Program-made: the position numbers and the translations under genes
Source: Sphingobacterium sp.
GTDB lineage: Bacteria > Bacteroidota > Bacteroidia > Sphingobacteriales > Sphingobacteriaceae
Direction: 5' to 3'
NCBI GenBank assembly: GCA_031253985.1
Contig: JAIRVH010000099.1
Location: 1 to 64,000 of the forward strand
DNA: 64,000 bases
Shown: positions 45,238-54,892 of the stretch, piece after piece
Position numbering within the stretch: the first letter of the stretch is position 1
How the letters are laid out: each line of letters opens with the position of its first letter
The notes under the pieces: generated by a model
Seen by the model: the letters and a program-made list of their open reading frames with translations, nothing else
Told to the model about the DNA's origin: nothing
Database searches by the model: none

Positions 45238-46099
45238 ATCAACACTTTATGTCACTGCTGGCGCCTGTAGTTACGGACTCCTCGCAACCATTGTAAAATA
45301 TGCCAACAATCTAGGCATACATACCAGTTTGTTGACCTTTTTGCAGTTTATGTTTGGTTTTCTCTTTTTGTTGGTATTTAATTTACTCGCCAAACGAAAT
45401 ACCGAAGAAAAAAGACCAGTCAAATTTGCTGCTAAGTTTAAGCTGATGGCATGGGGCACTTCCTTAGGGCTGACCACAACGCTCTATTACCTCGCCATTC
45501 AATACATCCCTGTATCAGTGGGCATCATTCTACTGATGCAGTCCATTTGGATCAGTTTGGTTGCAGAAGCATTACTCTTGAAAAAGTTTCCATCCCTGGG
45601 CAAGATCGCGGGAGTGCTCATTGTTTTGCTGGGCACAGCCTTAGCAAGCAATCTATTTAAAAACGACAATAATTTTGATTATAGAGGGATCGTGCTAGGT
45701 TTCGGGGCAGGAATAAGCTATGCCTTGGCAATTTATGCTTCTAGTTCTGTAGAAAAGCAATTACCAAGTCCTGTACGCAGCCTGTTCCTGGTTCTCGGCG
45801 GACTGCTGCTCATTGTGGCTTTTTGGAATATTGATATTATTTGGCACATGCAGATTCATGCCTTGGCTTGGGGCTTACTGATTGCGATTTTTGGAACAAT
45901 CCTTCCCCCTTTGCTATTTACAAAAGGAATCCCAAAAACTGGAATAGCGATGGGTAATATTATTTCAAGTCTGGAGATTCCCATTTCAACACTTTCTGCG
46001 ATGCTGATTTTGCAGGAAGTTGTTTCGGGATTGCAATGGCTAGGCATACTTCTTATTTTAATGGCTGTCGTTATCATTAATGCTGGTAAGCCACATTAG
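45224..46099 (+). CDS. EamA-family (DMT superfamily) transporter
   Basis: About 291 aa from the Met at 45224 (MKGYKSTLYVTAGACSYG), overlapping the esterase stop by 14 bp. The ORF-track start at 45158 would run through the end of the esterase. Ten membrane helices in two repeats of five, the EamA pattern (LLMQSIWISLVAEALLLKKFPS and SSLEIPISTLSAMLILQE). Probably exports small metabolites or amino acids. Convergent with the next gene, overlapping it by 23 bp. Confidence 0.85.
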   Translation: MKGYKSTLYVTAGACSYGLLATIVKYANNLGIHTSLLTFLQFMFGFLFLLVFNLLAKRNTEEKRPVKFAAKFKLMAWGTSLGLTTTLYYLAIQYIPVSVGIILLMQSIWISLVAEALLLKKFPSLGKIAGVLIVLLGTALASNLFKNDNNFDYRGIVLGFGAGISYALAIYASSSVEKQLPSPVRSLFLVLGGLLLIVAFWNIDIIWHMQIHALAWGLLIAIFGTILPPLLFTKGIPKTGIAMGNIISSLEIPISTLSAMLILQEVVSGLQWLGILLILMAVVIINAGKPH

Positions 46100-46505
46100 C
46101 TAACCATTTCTTAAACTGAAAGTATTCCCATCCGATCAGGACAGAAACTGGGATCAATGTTGCCGCCATGTGTAGAATTTCAAATAGACTGGCTACTTGT
46201 CCGGCTTGGATAAGGACAGAAAGAAACAATAAACTGGTTGCTGCCGGCAATAAAACAAAAGATAGCAAGAGCGCAATCCGATTATTTCTGAACTTCCTAT
46301 TTAAATTCAGAAAAATTGTCAACGTACCGACCGCGATACAGAGTGCCACAAAAGAGAGCAGCAATTCGGTAAAAAAGGGCATATAACAATAGTGTGCCCT
46401 TTTTGCAGCCTCATTATTTGCCTGCAATATTGCTGTGAGTACAAAGGTCGCCAATAGAGCAAACCCAGTAATTCTCAAAAAAATAAAACTTAGTTTTCTT
46501 TTCAT
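46077..46505 (-). CDS. Four-helix membrane protein, unknown function
   Basis: 142 aa from the Met at 46505 (MKRKLSFIFLRITGFALLATF); the ORF-track start adds ten residues. Four hydrophobic segments, with small loops. Its 3' end overlaps the 3' end of the EamA gene, so antisense transcription is possible. Not recognised. Confidence 0.6.
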   Translation of the reverse strand: MKRKLSFIFLRITGFALLATFVLTAILQANNEAAKRAHYCYMPFFTELLLSFVALCIAVGTLTIFLNLNRKFRNNRIALLLSFVLLPAATSLLFLSVLIQAGQVASLFEILHMAATLIPVSVLIGWEYFQFKKWLANVAYQH

Positions 46506-46833
46506 TGCGGCTGTCTCTTCAATACCAACGGCCAATCCTCATTATCATTACTAGCCTTGATTGTGTTCCGCCAGCCGAACTGGCTCCCACTAATATACGT
46601 ACACCAATAAAAATATCTTCATTATAACAAGATCCATTTAACCATTAAACTGGCGATCGTCTTTTTAAAGATGCTAATTAATTCTTTGAAAATAAATGTT
46701 AAAGCCATATTGGACGAAGTTTTAATGATATTGGAAGTTGGCCTGTCAATATTTGCAAACAAGCGGTATCTTTTTTTTATTTTTTTACTAAGGTTTCCCG
46801 CCTATACTGCGTATCTATCTAAAATTATACACC
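46506..46833. other. Intergenic region before the sulfatase locus
   Basis: AT-rich, no gene. It should hold the FecR-operon promoter. No TAnnTTTG match is visible, which would fit transcription by the locus's own ECF sigma factor. Confidence 0.4.
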
Positions 46834-48012
46834 ATGAGATTGACTGATTCGATCAAACAACTGATACTAAAGTACATTGGGGACAATTTATCTTCCGATG
46901 AAAAGGCCGATTTAAAGCGTTGGTTGGACGAGTCAGCACAACACCGTATTTTTTTTAAGGAACTTTTGGACCGCGATGATTTAATAAATGACCTGAATCA
47001 ATGGAGCGCACTCCAGGAATCCGACCCTATGGATTGGAATGAAAGATTGAAAACAAAGACGCTCGAAACCATTCATACTACCAAAGCAGCTAAGTTATCA
47101 CCTATCCGGAGCATAAAGCATCTTATCCCCTATGCAGCGGCTTTACTTTGTATAGGCTTAGGGAGTTTGATCTATATCGCCATCAACAGACAAATTACCC
47201 CTGTGAACAGTCGAATTGTCCTGCATGATGTGCAAGCCCAGAATAATCAAGCTGAAATACGGCTTTCAAACGGTCAGATACTGCCGATCTCTAATCATAA
47301 AGGAGCCTTGGTTTCTGGACATCATTTACAATATGAAGACGGAACCGTGCTGCAAAGCGCCGCCTTAAACGCGAATCTCACAGCGACGGTCAGCACACCC
47401 GCTGGAACCATGTTACAACTGATACTGGAAGATGGATCACAGATCACACTCAATGCGAAAACAATACTTAAATACCCCCTTCATTTTGCCAAAGATAAAC
47501 GTGTTGTCGAGATTGATGGCGAAGCTTATTTTAAAATTGCAAAAAATAAAAAGGTTCCATTTCAAGTCGTTTCCAACGGTCAGCGCATCGAAGTTACCGG
47601 TACCGAATTTAACGTAAATACGTACACGAAATCAAAAAGCAGCACAACGCTTGTAGAAGGGGCTATCAACTTAACGGCAAATGGACAGACATTGCATCTC
47701 AAACCAAATCAACAAGCAATATTAACATCTGGTCAACTGTCTCAGAAAACAGTCGACCCCTATCATTATATCGCATGGATCGACAATAAATTTTATTTCA
47801 ATGAGACAGACCTTCAGACAGCCCTGCAACTTATTGGCCAATGGTATGATCTTCAGATTATTTACAAACAGCCGATGAAGGAAACACTTCTATATGGTGA
47901 AATTCAGCGTACAAAAAGTTTATCGGCCGTACTCAAGATACTGGAACGCAGCCACATTAAATTTGAATTGATCGAAGAAAACGGCATCCGTAAACTCTTT
48001 GTTTCAAACTAA
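46834..48012 (+). CDS. FecR-family anti-sigma factor
   Basis: 392 aa. An N-terminal anti-sigma region with L-I-L-K-Y-I-G-D-N-L is followed by a single membrane helix at about residues 95-115, the periplasmic FecR domain (VVEIDGEAYFKIAKNKKVPF) and a C-terminal DUF4974 (FNETDLQTALQLIGQWYDLQI). It relays the STN-domain signal of the SusC encoded 183 bp downstream to an ECF sigma factor. Unusually, no sigma gene lies upstream; the candidate partner is at 56577, after the sulfatases. Confidence 0.92.
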   Translation: MRLTDSIKQLILKYIGDNLSSDEKADLKRWLDESAQHRIFFKELLDRDDLINDLNQWSALQESDPMDWNERLKTKTLETIHTTKAAKLSPIRSIKHLIPYAAALLCIGLGSLIYIAINRQITPVNSRIVLHDVQAQNNQAEIRLSNGQILPISNHKGALVSGHHLQYEDGTVLQSAALNANLTATVSTPAGTMLQLILEDGSQITLNAKTILKYPLHFAKDKRVVEIDGEAYFKIAKNKKVPFQVVSNGQRIEVTGTEFNVNTYTKSKSSTTLVEGAINLTANGQTLHLKPNQQAILTSGQLSQKTVDPYHYIAWIDNKFYFNETDLQTALQLIGQWYDLQIIYKQPMKETLLYGEIQRTKSLSAVLKILERSHIKFELIEENGIRKLFVSN

Positions 48013-48195
48013 CCAATTACCCATGAATAACCCACAAACAGCAATGATGAGAAAACCGACTTAACAAAACAAAATGAGATACTAAAAAAGCCGACCAATG
48101 CTACGAACATTAATCGGCCATACATAGTGATCTCCATCTTGACCGATTTACCCAATCAGTTTACAAACAGATTATATCCCTAATTCAACAAATTT

Positions 48196-51100
48196 ATGAA
48201 TTTTAAATTTCTTGTTCATAGAAATCGAATCACTGTGAACATACCCAAGCAATGGAAGACCAAAATGAAGCTTAGCGCCTTTTTCACCCTTGCATGTGTC
48301 GTCAAGCTGTCCGCAGCCAGCTACGCGCAATCTATCACCATTGACGCTAAAAAAATGTCTCTGGTGCAAGTACTACGTACGATCCAAAATCAGAGCGGCG
48401 TACCTTTTTTGTTGAATGGTAAAGAACTTGCTGAAATAAAAATTGAAGCACAGGTTCGTAATATGCCCTTAGAAAAAGCGATCCAGGTACTATTGAAGGA
48501 CCAGCCTGTCGAATGGAGTTTTAAAGACAACATGCTTGTTGTAACGAAATTAAAAGCGAATTACCCAACTTACGAGCTTCCAAATAATTACACCCTGGTA
48601 CAACAAAACCGGACAATCAAAGGAAATGTTCGCGATAGCAAAGGAACAATCCTTCAAGGCGCGACGATTATGATAAAAGGTTCGACAAAGGCAACCACGA
48701 CAGATGCAAGCGGTAACTTTCAGATCGAAGCAAATAATAATGCCGTTATCGTGGTTAAGATGATCGGATACCAGTCCAAGGAAATCTTATTGTCCAATCA
48801 GCTTTACCTGAATATTGAACTTAGCCAGCATATCGACGCATTGGAGGAAGTAGTTGTCGTTGGCTATGGCACCACAAAAAAGAAAGAATTAATAGGCTCG
48901 GTATCACAGGTTGATGGGAAGCAATTGGCAAAACGGACCGTTCCCCAGCTCGCACAGGCACTCACAGGTCAAATGCCGGGTGTTACCGTCATTCAGCGGT
49001 CTGGACAGCCTGGAGCTGCAAACAATACGATACAGATTCGTGGCGTCGGGTCATTCGGAGCAAGTACCGACGCACTTATTTTAGTGGACGGTATACCCAC
49101 CAATTCCTTCAATGATATCGATCCAAATGATGTTGCATCGATCTCTGTATTAAAAGATGCTTCCTCAGCAGCAATATACGGGGCAAGAGCTGCCAATGGC
49201 GTTATTTTGGTCACCACAAAAACAGGCGCCGCCGGCGGGAAATTAACTGTAAATTATAACGGTTATTACGGTATCCAAAAACCGACAGCTTTCCCCGAAT
49301 TTGTGAATTCCTGGGAATACGCGTCTCTGCTCAACGAAACCACGAGTGGTGGTGGCGGTTATACGGCGGAAGAAATACAAAAATTTAAAGATGGCTCTGA
49401 TCCGGACAATTATCCCAACGCCGACTATATGGCTAGCTCATTCAAGTCCCAGGCAGCACAAACGGGGCACAACTTAAATATATCCAATACCACAGATAAA
49501 ATACAATACACATTATCTGCAGGATATCTTAACCAAAAAGGTATTGTGATCAAAAACAATTTTGACAAATACAATATCCGTCTCAATCTGATCTCAAACC
49601 TCAACGATAAGCTCAAATTGACTACTAGAGTCGCGGCAATTCAAACGGACACCGATGAACCAGCAGCTCCCGCAACACTAGACTTTTCCCGTATGACGGA
49701 TATTATTTCTCAGGTGATTCGCTATCCCGCCATATACCCTATTCGGTTGAGCAACGGTGATTGGGGTGCAGGAAATAACCTAAAAGGTACTCCTGTATCC
49801 TTTCTGGAGAGCGAATCCTTCTACACAGAAAAGGTATCCAATATTTCAGGCAATGCAAGACTGGACTGGAAACCAATTTCAGATCTGACCTTATCCGCTA
49901 TTGGTGGATATACGCAGACTAACGGTCGTACAAAACTTTTCAGAGCCTCGCAACGGATCAACAATTCCATTACGTTAGGACCTTCTAGCCTCAATCAAAC
50001 TGCGCCTTATGAAACGTATAAAACTTTTCAGGCATTAGCAGATTACACGAAGGCTTTTGGGTCCCATAACCTGAAAATATTGGGCGGTTATTCCTTCGAG
50101 AAAGGCTACAGTGAAGGTTTAAGCGCTTACCGGCAGAATTTCCCCAGCAATGATCTTACCGAGTTAAATGTAGGTTCACCAGATGGACAACAGAACTCTG
50201 GCACAGCCTCTGAGTGGGCATTGGAATCATTATTTGCCCGTGTACAATATAATTATGCCAAGAAATATCTTGTCGAAGGTGTTGTTCGCTACGATGGATC
50301 TTCCCGCTTTCCAACGAATAAAAAATATGCGACCTTCCCTTCAATTGCGGTGGGCTGGTTGCTGAGTGAAGAATCGTTTATAAAGGATCGTTATAGTTGG
50401 ATCGACGAGTTGAAAATCAAAGGATCTTATGGGGTTCTTGGTAACCAAAATATTGTCAGCAATGTCCAACAGCGGGTTGTCTCCAACTACCCATACCAAG
50501 ATGTTTTAAATCCTGGCTATAATTATCCCTTTGGAAACACAATTTCTCCAGGGGTCGCCCGAACGACAATTGTTGACCCTACCCTACGTTGGGAATCCAC
50601 CCGGACCTCAGACGTGGGCCTGGAAGTCGCTTTATTTAAAAATTTACTGACATTCAGCAGCACCTATTATAATCGGTTTACTTATGACATTTTGGTCAGC
50701 CCGGGTTCCAGTGTCTCGAAAGTACTGGGGTTTGAAGTAGGCGTACAAAACTCGGGGAAACTTAGAAATTCTGGTTGGGAATTTACCTTGGGACACCAAA
50801 AGAAATTGAACGATTTTGCATACAATGTGAACCTCAATTTCTCTACCGTCAAAAATAGCGTTGTCGATCTAGGGGTTGGTAATATCAACCAGCCGAATGG
50901 CTTAGTCGGAAATGGCTCCACCTTATTTATCGGTTACCCAATCCAAGCTTACTATGGCTACCAAGCAGATGGCTTATTTATCGATGCTACTGATATCGCA
51001 AGCTGGCCTAACCAAACCAGTATAAATCCCAAACCGCAGCCTGGTGATATCCGATACAAGGACATCAGTGGCCCCGACGGCGTACCTGATGGAAAAGTAG

Positions 51101-51624
51101 ACGCTACGTACGACCGGACTGTGATTGGATCACGTATACCCAAATATACCTACGGAATAAATATCGGAATGAACTACAAGGGATTTGATTTTGGGGTACT
51201 TCTTCAAGGTGTAAGCGGTGTCAAAGGATTATTGGACAACTACGCAGGTTTTGCACTTACCCAAAACGGCAATATCCAACGCTGGCAAGCCGACGGCAGA
51301 TGGACGGCGGCAAATCCCGATCGTAACGCTGTCTACCCTCGGATTGAACAGCTGCCAAGCACAGGCACCCCAAATACACTTCTGTCGGACTACTGGATTT
51401 TGGATGCGAGCTACTTGCGCCTCAAGAATGTGCAATTAGGTTATGCCATACCCAAGAACATCTTGGCAAAATGGAGATTGTCAGGCTTAAGAATCTATGC
51501 AAATGCCGAAAATCTATTCACCAAAAGCAACTATAGAAAAGGCTGGGATCCAGAAATTAACTCTAGCGGAGCCTATTACCCCATTATGCGCAATTTTACA
51601 TTTGGGATTAACCTCAGTTTCTAA
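48196..51624 (+). CDS. SusC/RagA family TonB-dependent transporter with STN signalling domain
   Basis: 1142 aa. A signal region with a long polar start leads to KLSAASYAQ. The STN domain follows at about residues 55-115 (MSLVQVLRTIQNQSGVPFLL), then a carboxypeptidase-regulatory-like domain (IKGNVRDSKGTILQGATI). The TonB-box-like EEVVVVGYG, the plug (ALTGQMPGVTVIQ, LVDGIPTNSF) and a barrel ending FTFGINLSF complete it. The STN domain is the contact for FecR, so uptake is coupled to transcription of the locus. SusD starts 17 bp later. Confidence 0.95.
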   Translation: MNFKFLVHRNRITVNIPKQWKTKMKLSAFFTLACVVKLSAASYAQSITIDAKKMSLVQVLRTIQNQSGVPFLLNGKELAEIKIEAQVRNMPLEKAIQVLLKDQPVEWSFKDNMLVVTKLKANYPTYELPNNYTLVQQNRTIKGNVRDSKGTILQGATIMIKGSTKATTTDASGNFQIEANNNAVIVVKMIGYQSKEILLSNQLYLNIELSQHIDALEEVVVVGYGTTKKKELIGSVSQVDGKQLAKRTVPQLAQALTGQMPGVTVIQRSGQPGAANNTIQIRGVGSFGASTDALILVDGIPTNSFNDIDPNDVASISVLKDASSAAIYGARAANGVILVTTKTGAAGGKLTVNYNGYYGIQKPTAFPEFVNSWEYASLLNETTSGGGGYTAEEIQKFKDGSDPDNYPNADYMASSFKSQAAQTGHNLNISNTTDKIQYTLSAGYLNQKGIVIKNNFDKYNIRLNLISNLNDKLKLTTRVAAIQTDTDEPAAPATLDFSRMTDIISQVIRYPAIYPIRLSNGDWGAGNNLKGTPVSFLESESFYTEKVSNISGNARLDWKPISDLTLSAIGGYTQTNGRTKLFRASQRINNSITLGPSSLNQTAPYETYKTFQALADYTKAFGSHNLKILGGYSFEKGYSEGLSAYRQNFPSNDLTELNVGSPDGQQNSGTASEWALESLFARVQYNYAKKYLVEGVVRYDGSSRFPTNKKYATFPSIAVGWLLSEESFIKDRYSWIDELKIKGSYGVLGNQNIVSNVQQRVVSNYPYQDVLNPGYNYPFGNTISPGVARTTIVDPTLRWESTRTSDVGLEVALFKNLLTFSSTYYNRFTYDILVSPGSSVSKVLGFEVGVQNSGKLRNSGWEFTLGHQKKLNDFAYNVNLNFSTVKNSVVDLGVGNINQPNGLVGNGSTLFIGYPIQAYYGYQADGLFIDATDIASWPNQTSINPKPQPGDIRYKDISGPDGVPDGKVDATYDRTVIGSRIPKYTYGINIGMNYKGFDFGVLLQGVSGVKGLLDNYAGFALTQNGNIQRWQADGRWTAANPDRNAVYPRIEQLPSTGTPNTLLSDYWILDASYLRLKNVQLGYAIPKNILAKWRLSGLRIYANAENLFTKSNYRKGWDPEINSSGAYYPIMRNFTFGINLSF

Positions 51625-51641
51625 CCAAACGATTAAAAATC

Positions 51642-53297
51642 ATGTTACACATCAGATATAAACATATAAAATTGGCCTTATGCATTCTTTTTGCATCAAG
51701 CTTCAACATCAGCTGCAAAAAGCAACTGGAAACCAATCCGCTTGATAAATTTGCCAACGAAACCTTTTGGACCAGCGAAACGAATGCCAAAGCAGCCTTG
51801 ACAGGCTTATACAAAGCTGAAATCCAGATGAATTCTCTTGCGGAATTCAGTCCTACCGATTGGTGGTCTTACAATGGTCTTCTCTATTTAGAGTTTGCGT
51901 CGGACAACGCCTATGATAGACGTGGCGATAATTCGGTTTTCAATAAACTATCCGATGGCACATTAACGAGCAATAATGGCAATTTGGACAATTATTGGAT
52001 GTATACCTATAAGAAAATCGCCCGTGTCAATTATTTTTTGGAGAATATTGATAAAACGCCGATTGCAGCGGATCTGCTCACACGCTTCAAGGCAGAAGCA
52101 CGCTTTATACGTGCCTGTCAATATTTCTACCTTTCTCAATACTGGGGCGACGTTCCCCTAGTGACCAAAACCTTGACGCCCAATGAGGCCAATCAGGTAT
52201 CCAAAGCCAAAAAACAGGAACTAGTCACTTTTGTGGAACGTGAACTGCAGGAAGCTGCAAACGACCTGCCTAGCTACGGCAAATTAACGGCCGCCGAACG
52301 GGGCCGTGCGAGCAAACAGGCAGCACTTGCTTTCCTCGGACGCCTGCAGCTTGCAGAGAAATCGTACGCCGACGCTATCAAAAGCTATGAACAAATTATC
52401 AATGCCAACGAAAATACAATAGACCCTAATTATTCAGGTTTATTTAATGGTACCAATGAATCCAGTAAAGAGATCATTTTTGCAACCCAATACCTTGCTG
52501 ATCTGGCAGGAAACGGGATGTTCCAGCACAATTTTCCCGCGGTCGCTGGAGGTTGGCATCTCCACTGCCCCCTCGGTAGCCTTGTAGAGAGCTATGGTTT
52601 TACAGATGGAACGGCATTTTCGTATGATGATGCGCGATATAACGCACAAGACATCAGCAAAAACCGGGACCCCAGGTTAGCATTCACCGTGATAACGAAT
52701 GGTGACCGCTTTAAAAATTTAAAATATACCTCACACCCAGACTCTACATTGTCAATTGATCAGCTAACGACAACAAAACAGGCAACACGTACGGGCTACG
52801 GATTACGCAAGTTCAACGACGAAGGGTTCAGCGGAAATTTACAAAATTCGGGAGCCGATATTCCTGTCATCCGCTATGCGGAGGTTCTACTTAGTTACCT
52901 GGAGGCAAAACTCGAAAATGGCGACCCGATTACAAGCGATCTATTGGACAAAACCATCAATACGGTTAGAAGAAGAAGCAGCGTTAATATGCCACCAATT
53001 AGTGTACAAGGAAGTGCTTCATTACGTTCGGCATTGCGTAACGAAAGGCGCGTTGAACTCGCACTGGAAGGCCTGCGCTACTGGGATCTGCTACGCTGGG
53101 GCATTGCAAAAGATGTATTGAAAGGTGATTTTTACGGAGCTCCGTTTCCGGGTGCAAAAAATCTCCGCATAAAAACAGGTGGAAGCAAAGATCCGTATAG
53201 CCGCTGGTACGTCACCAGTAAGTCTTTTAGAGCCGGTCAGGATGAACATTGGCCAATTCCACAGAATGAGGTTAATATCAATCCAAATTTAAAATAG
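51642..53297 (+). CDS. RagB/SusD family lipoprotein
   Basis: 551 aa. The lipobox ends in FNISC. The SusD N-terminal TPR region contains KAEARFIRACQYFYLSQYWGDVPLV. The C-terminal SusD domain contains VIRYAEVLLSYLEAKLENG and RVELALEGLRYWDLLRW. Works with the preceding SusC as the binding lid. The co-located sulfatases suggest a sulfated glycan ligand. Confidence 0.94.
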   Translation: MLHIRYKHIKLALCILFASSFNISCKKQLETNPLDKFANETFWTSETNAKAALTGLYKAEIQMNSLAEFSPTDWWSYNGLLYLEFASDNAYDRRGDNSVFNKLSDGTLTSNNGNLDNYWMYTYKKIARVNYFLENIDKTPIAADLLTRFKAEARFIRACQYFYLSQYWGDVPLVTKTLTPNEANQVSKAKKQELVTFVERELQEAANDLPSYGKLTAAERGRASKQAALAFLGRLQLAEKSYADAIKSYEQIINANENTIDPNYSGLFNGTNESSKEIIFATQYLADLAGNGMFQHNFPAVAGGWHLHCPLGSLVESYGFTDGTAFSYDDARYNAQDISKNRDPRLAFTVITNGDRFKNLKYTSHPDSTLSIDQLTTTKQATRTGYGLRKFNDEGFSGNLQNSGADIPVIRYAEVLLSYLEAKLENGDPITSDLLDKTINTVRRRSSVNMPPISVQGSASLRSALRNERRVELALEGLRYWDLLRWGIAKDVLKGDFYGAPFPGAKNLRIKTGGSKDPYSRWYVTSKSFRAGQDEHWPIPQNEVNINPNLK

Positions 53298-53303
53298 TAC
53301 CTT

Positions 53304-53350
53304 GGGTATCGTTAATTGTCCAAGGATACCCTTAACCATAAACGATACCC
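53304..53350 (+). repeat. Alternative hairpins between SusD and the first sulfatase
   Basis: GGGTATCGTT (53304) pairs with AACGATACCC (53341), while GGGTATC also pairs with the nearer GATACCC (53325) and CCTTGG (53300) with CCAAGG (53320). The GATACCCTT unit occurs twice as a direct repeat. Only one stem can form at a time. Confidence 0.55.
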
Positions 53351-53371
53351 TTTAAACATAATTTAAAGTAT

Positions 53372-54892
53372 ATGAAGAAGTCACTATCCCTCACTTTATT
53401 ATTCTCCTCGAGCCTCTTTGTTGCGCTCCCCTTTGTTGGTTTTGCCCAAAAGGCAGGCAAACCAAATGTGATTTATATTTATGCAGATGATCTTGGTTTT
53501 GGTGATTTAAGTAGTTATGGCGCCAAACAAATTGAAACTCCCAACCTAGATAAGCTTGCCCAAAGCGGAACGCGATTTACCAATGCACATAGTACATCAG
53601 CAACCTGTACCCCTTCTCGTTTTGCATTGATGACCGGAACTTATCCTTGGCGTCAGGAAGGTACAGGTATTCTGCCCGGCGATGCCAAGCTGATCGTTCC
53701 AACGGATAAAATTACGTTGCCCAAAGTATTTAAACATGCGGGTTATGCGACGGCTATTGTTGGAAAATGGCATATGGGACTTGGCAATCAGGTCCAAAAA
53801 GACTGGAATGCTCCCATCAAACCGGGGCCTAATGATGTAGGTTTTGACTATTCGTTTATTTTTCCTGCAACGGCAGACCGCGTCCCCACCGTATTCCTCG
53901 AAAATGATCAGGTCGTCGCAGCAGAGGCGAATGACCCAATCCTGGTCGATTACGAAAAGAAAATCGGCAACGACCCTACGGGCAAAGAGCATCCCGAATT
54001 GCTCAAAATGCATTCCTCACCTGGTCAGGGGCACAATCAGACTATTGTCAACGGTATCGGAAGGATAGGTTACATGAGTGGTGGCACGCGTGCGCGATGG
54101 GTGGATGAAGAAGTCTCCACAACATTTCTTCACAAAGCCCAAGACTTTATCTCCGCGCACCAAAACAAACCGTTCTTCCTCTACTTCTGCTTAACAGAAC
54201 CACACGTACCCCGTATGCCGGCAACACAATTTAAAGGGAAGAGCAAACTTGGTTATCGCGGCGACGCAATTCTTCAATTGGACTGGACGGTTGGACAAAT
54301 CCAACAGCAATTGCAACTTCTGGGGCTCGACAAAAACACCATTATAATTTTCAGCAGCGACAACGGACCAGTTCTCGACGACGGCTATATAGATGGCGCT
54401 GTGGCCCTACAAAATGGCCATTTACCTGCTGGTCCACTGCGCGGGGGTAAATATAGTATCTTCGAAGGTGGAACCCGGGTACCATTTATCGTCAGTGGCA
54501 AGGGTGTTGCACAAGGCAAAGTGTCGAATGCATTAATTAGCCAGATAGATCTGTTGGCAACGAGTGCCCAACTGCTGGATATTCCACTAAAAGCCGACGA
54601 AGCAAAAGACAGCAAGCCACTCTTGACGACTTTAACGGGTCAAGATAACAAGGGCCGCACGAGCATGGTTCAGCATGCACAGACATTGGCTATCGTAAAG
54701 GACGACTGGAAATATATTGCTCCGAGTAAAGGGGCCCCCTATATGAAATTAACGGACACGGAAACAGGAAGTCTTCCCGAAGACCAATTGTATGATCTCA
54801 AAAACGATATCGGTGAAAAACATAATGTTGCTTCAAAATATCCCGAAAAGGTCGCTGAACTCAAACAATTGTTGGAAGGAGAACGAAAATAA
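53372..54892 (+). CDS. Arylsulfatase (S1 family), formylglycine type
   Basis: 506 aa with a signal peptide (ends VGFAQ). The active-site motif is CTPSR, with Cys 79 to be oxidised to formylglycine. Metal-binding Asp pair in YADDLGFGDLS; further family motifs IVGKWHMG and SSDNGP. Periplasmic or surface enzyme removing sulfate esters, probably from sulfated glycans taken up by the adjacent SusC/SusD. No formylglycine-generating enzyme or anaerobic sulfatase-maturating enzyme is in the window. Overlaps the second sulfatase gene by one base. Confidence 0.93.
   Translation: MKKSLSLTLLFSSSLFVALPFVGFAQKAGKPNVIYIYADDLGFGDLSSYGAKQIETPNLDKLAQSGTRFTNAHSTSATCTPSRFALMTGTYPWRQEGTGILPGDAKLIVPTDKITLPKVFKHAGYATAIVGKWHMGLGNQVQKDWNAPIKPGPNDVGFDYSFIFPATADRVPTVFLENDQVVAAEANDPILVDYEKKIGNDPTGKEHPELLKMHSSPGQGHNQTIVNGIGRIGYMSGGTRARWVDEEVSTTFLHKAQDFISAHQNKPFFLYFCLTEPHVPRMPATQFKGKSKLGYRGDAILQLDWTVGQIQQQLQLLGLDKNTIIIFSSDNGPVLDDGYIDGAVALQNGHLPAGPLRGGKYSIFEGGTRVPFIVSGKGVAQGKVSNALISQIDLLATSAQLLDIPLKADEAKDSKPLLTTLTGQDNKGRTSMVQHAQTLAIVKDDWKYIAPSKGAPYMKLTDTETGSLPEDQLYDLKNDIGEKHNVASKYPEKVAELKQLLEGERK

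Noticed and set aside
48013-48195. Possible attenuator hairpin (GCCGA...TCGGC) between FecR and SusC
   Set aside because: Only 5 bp of pairing across a long loop and no T run.
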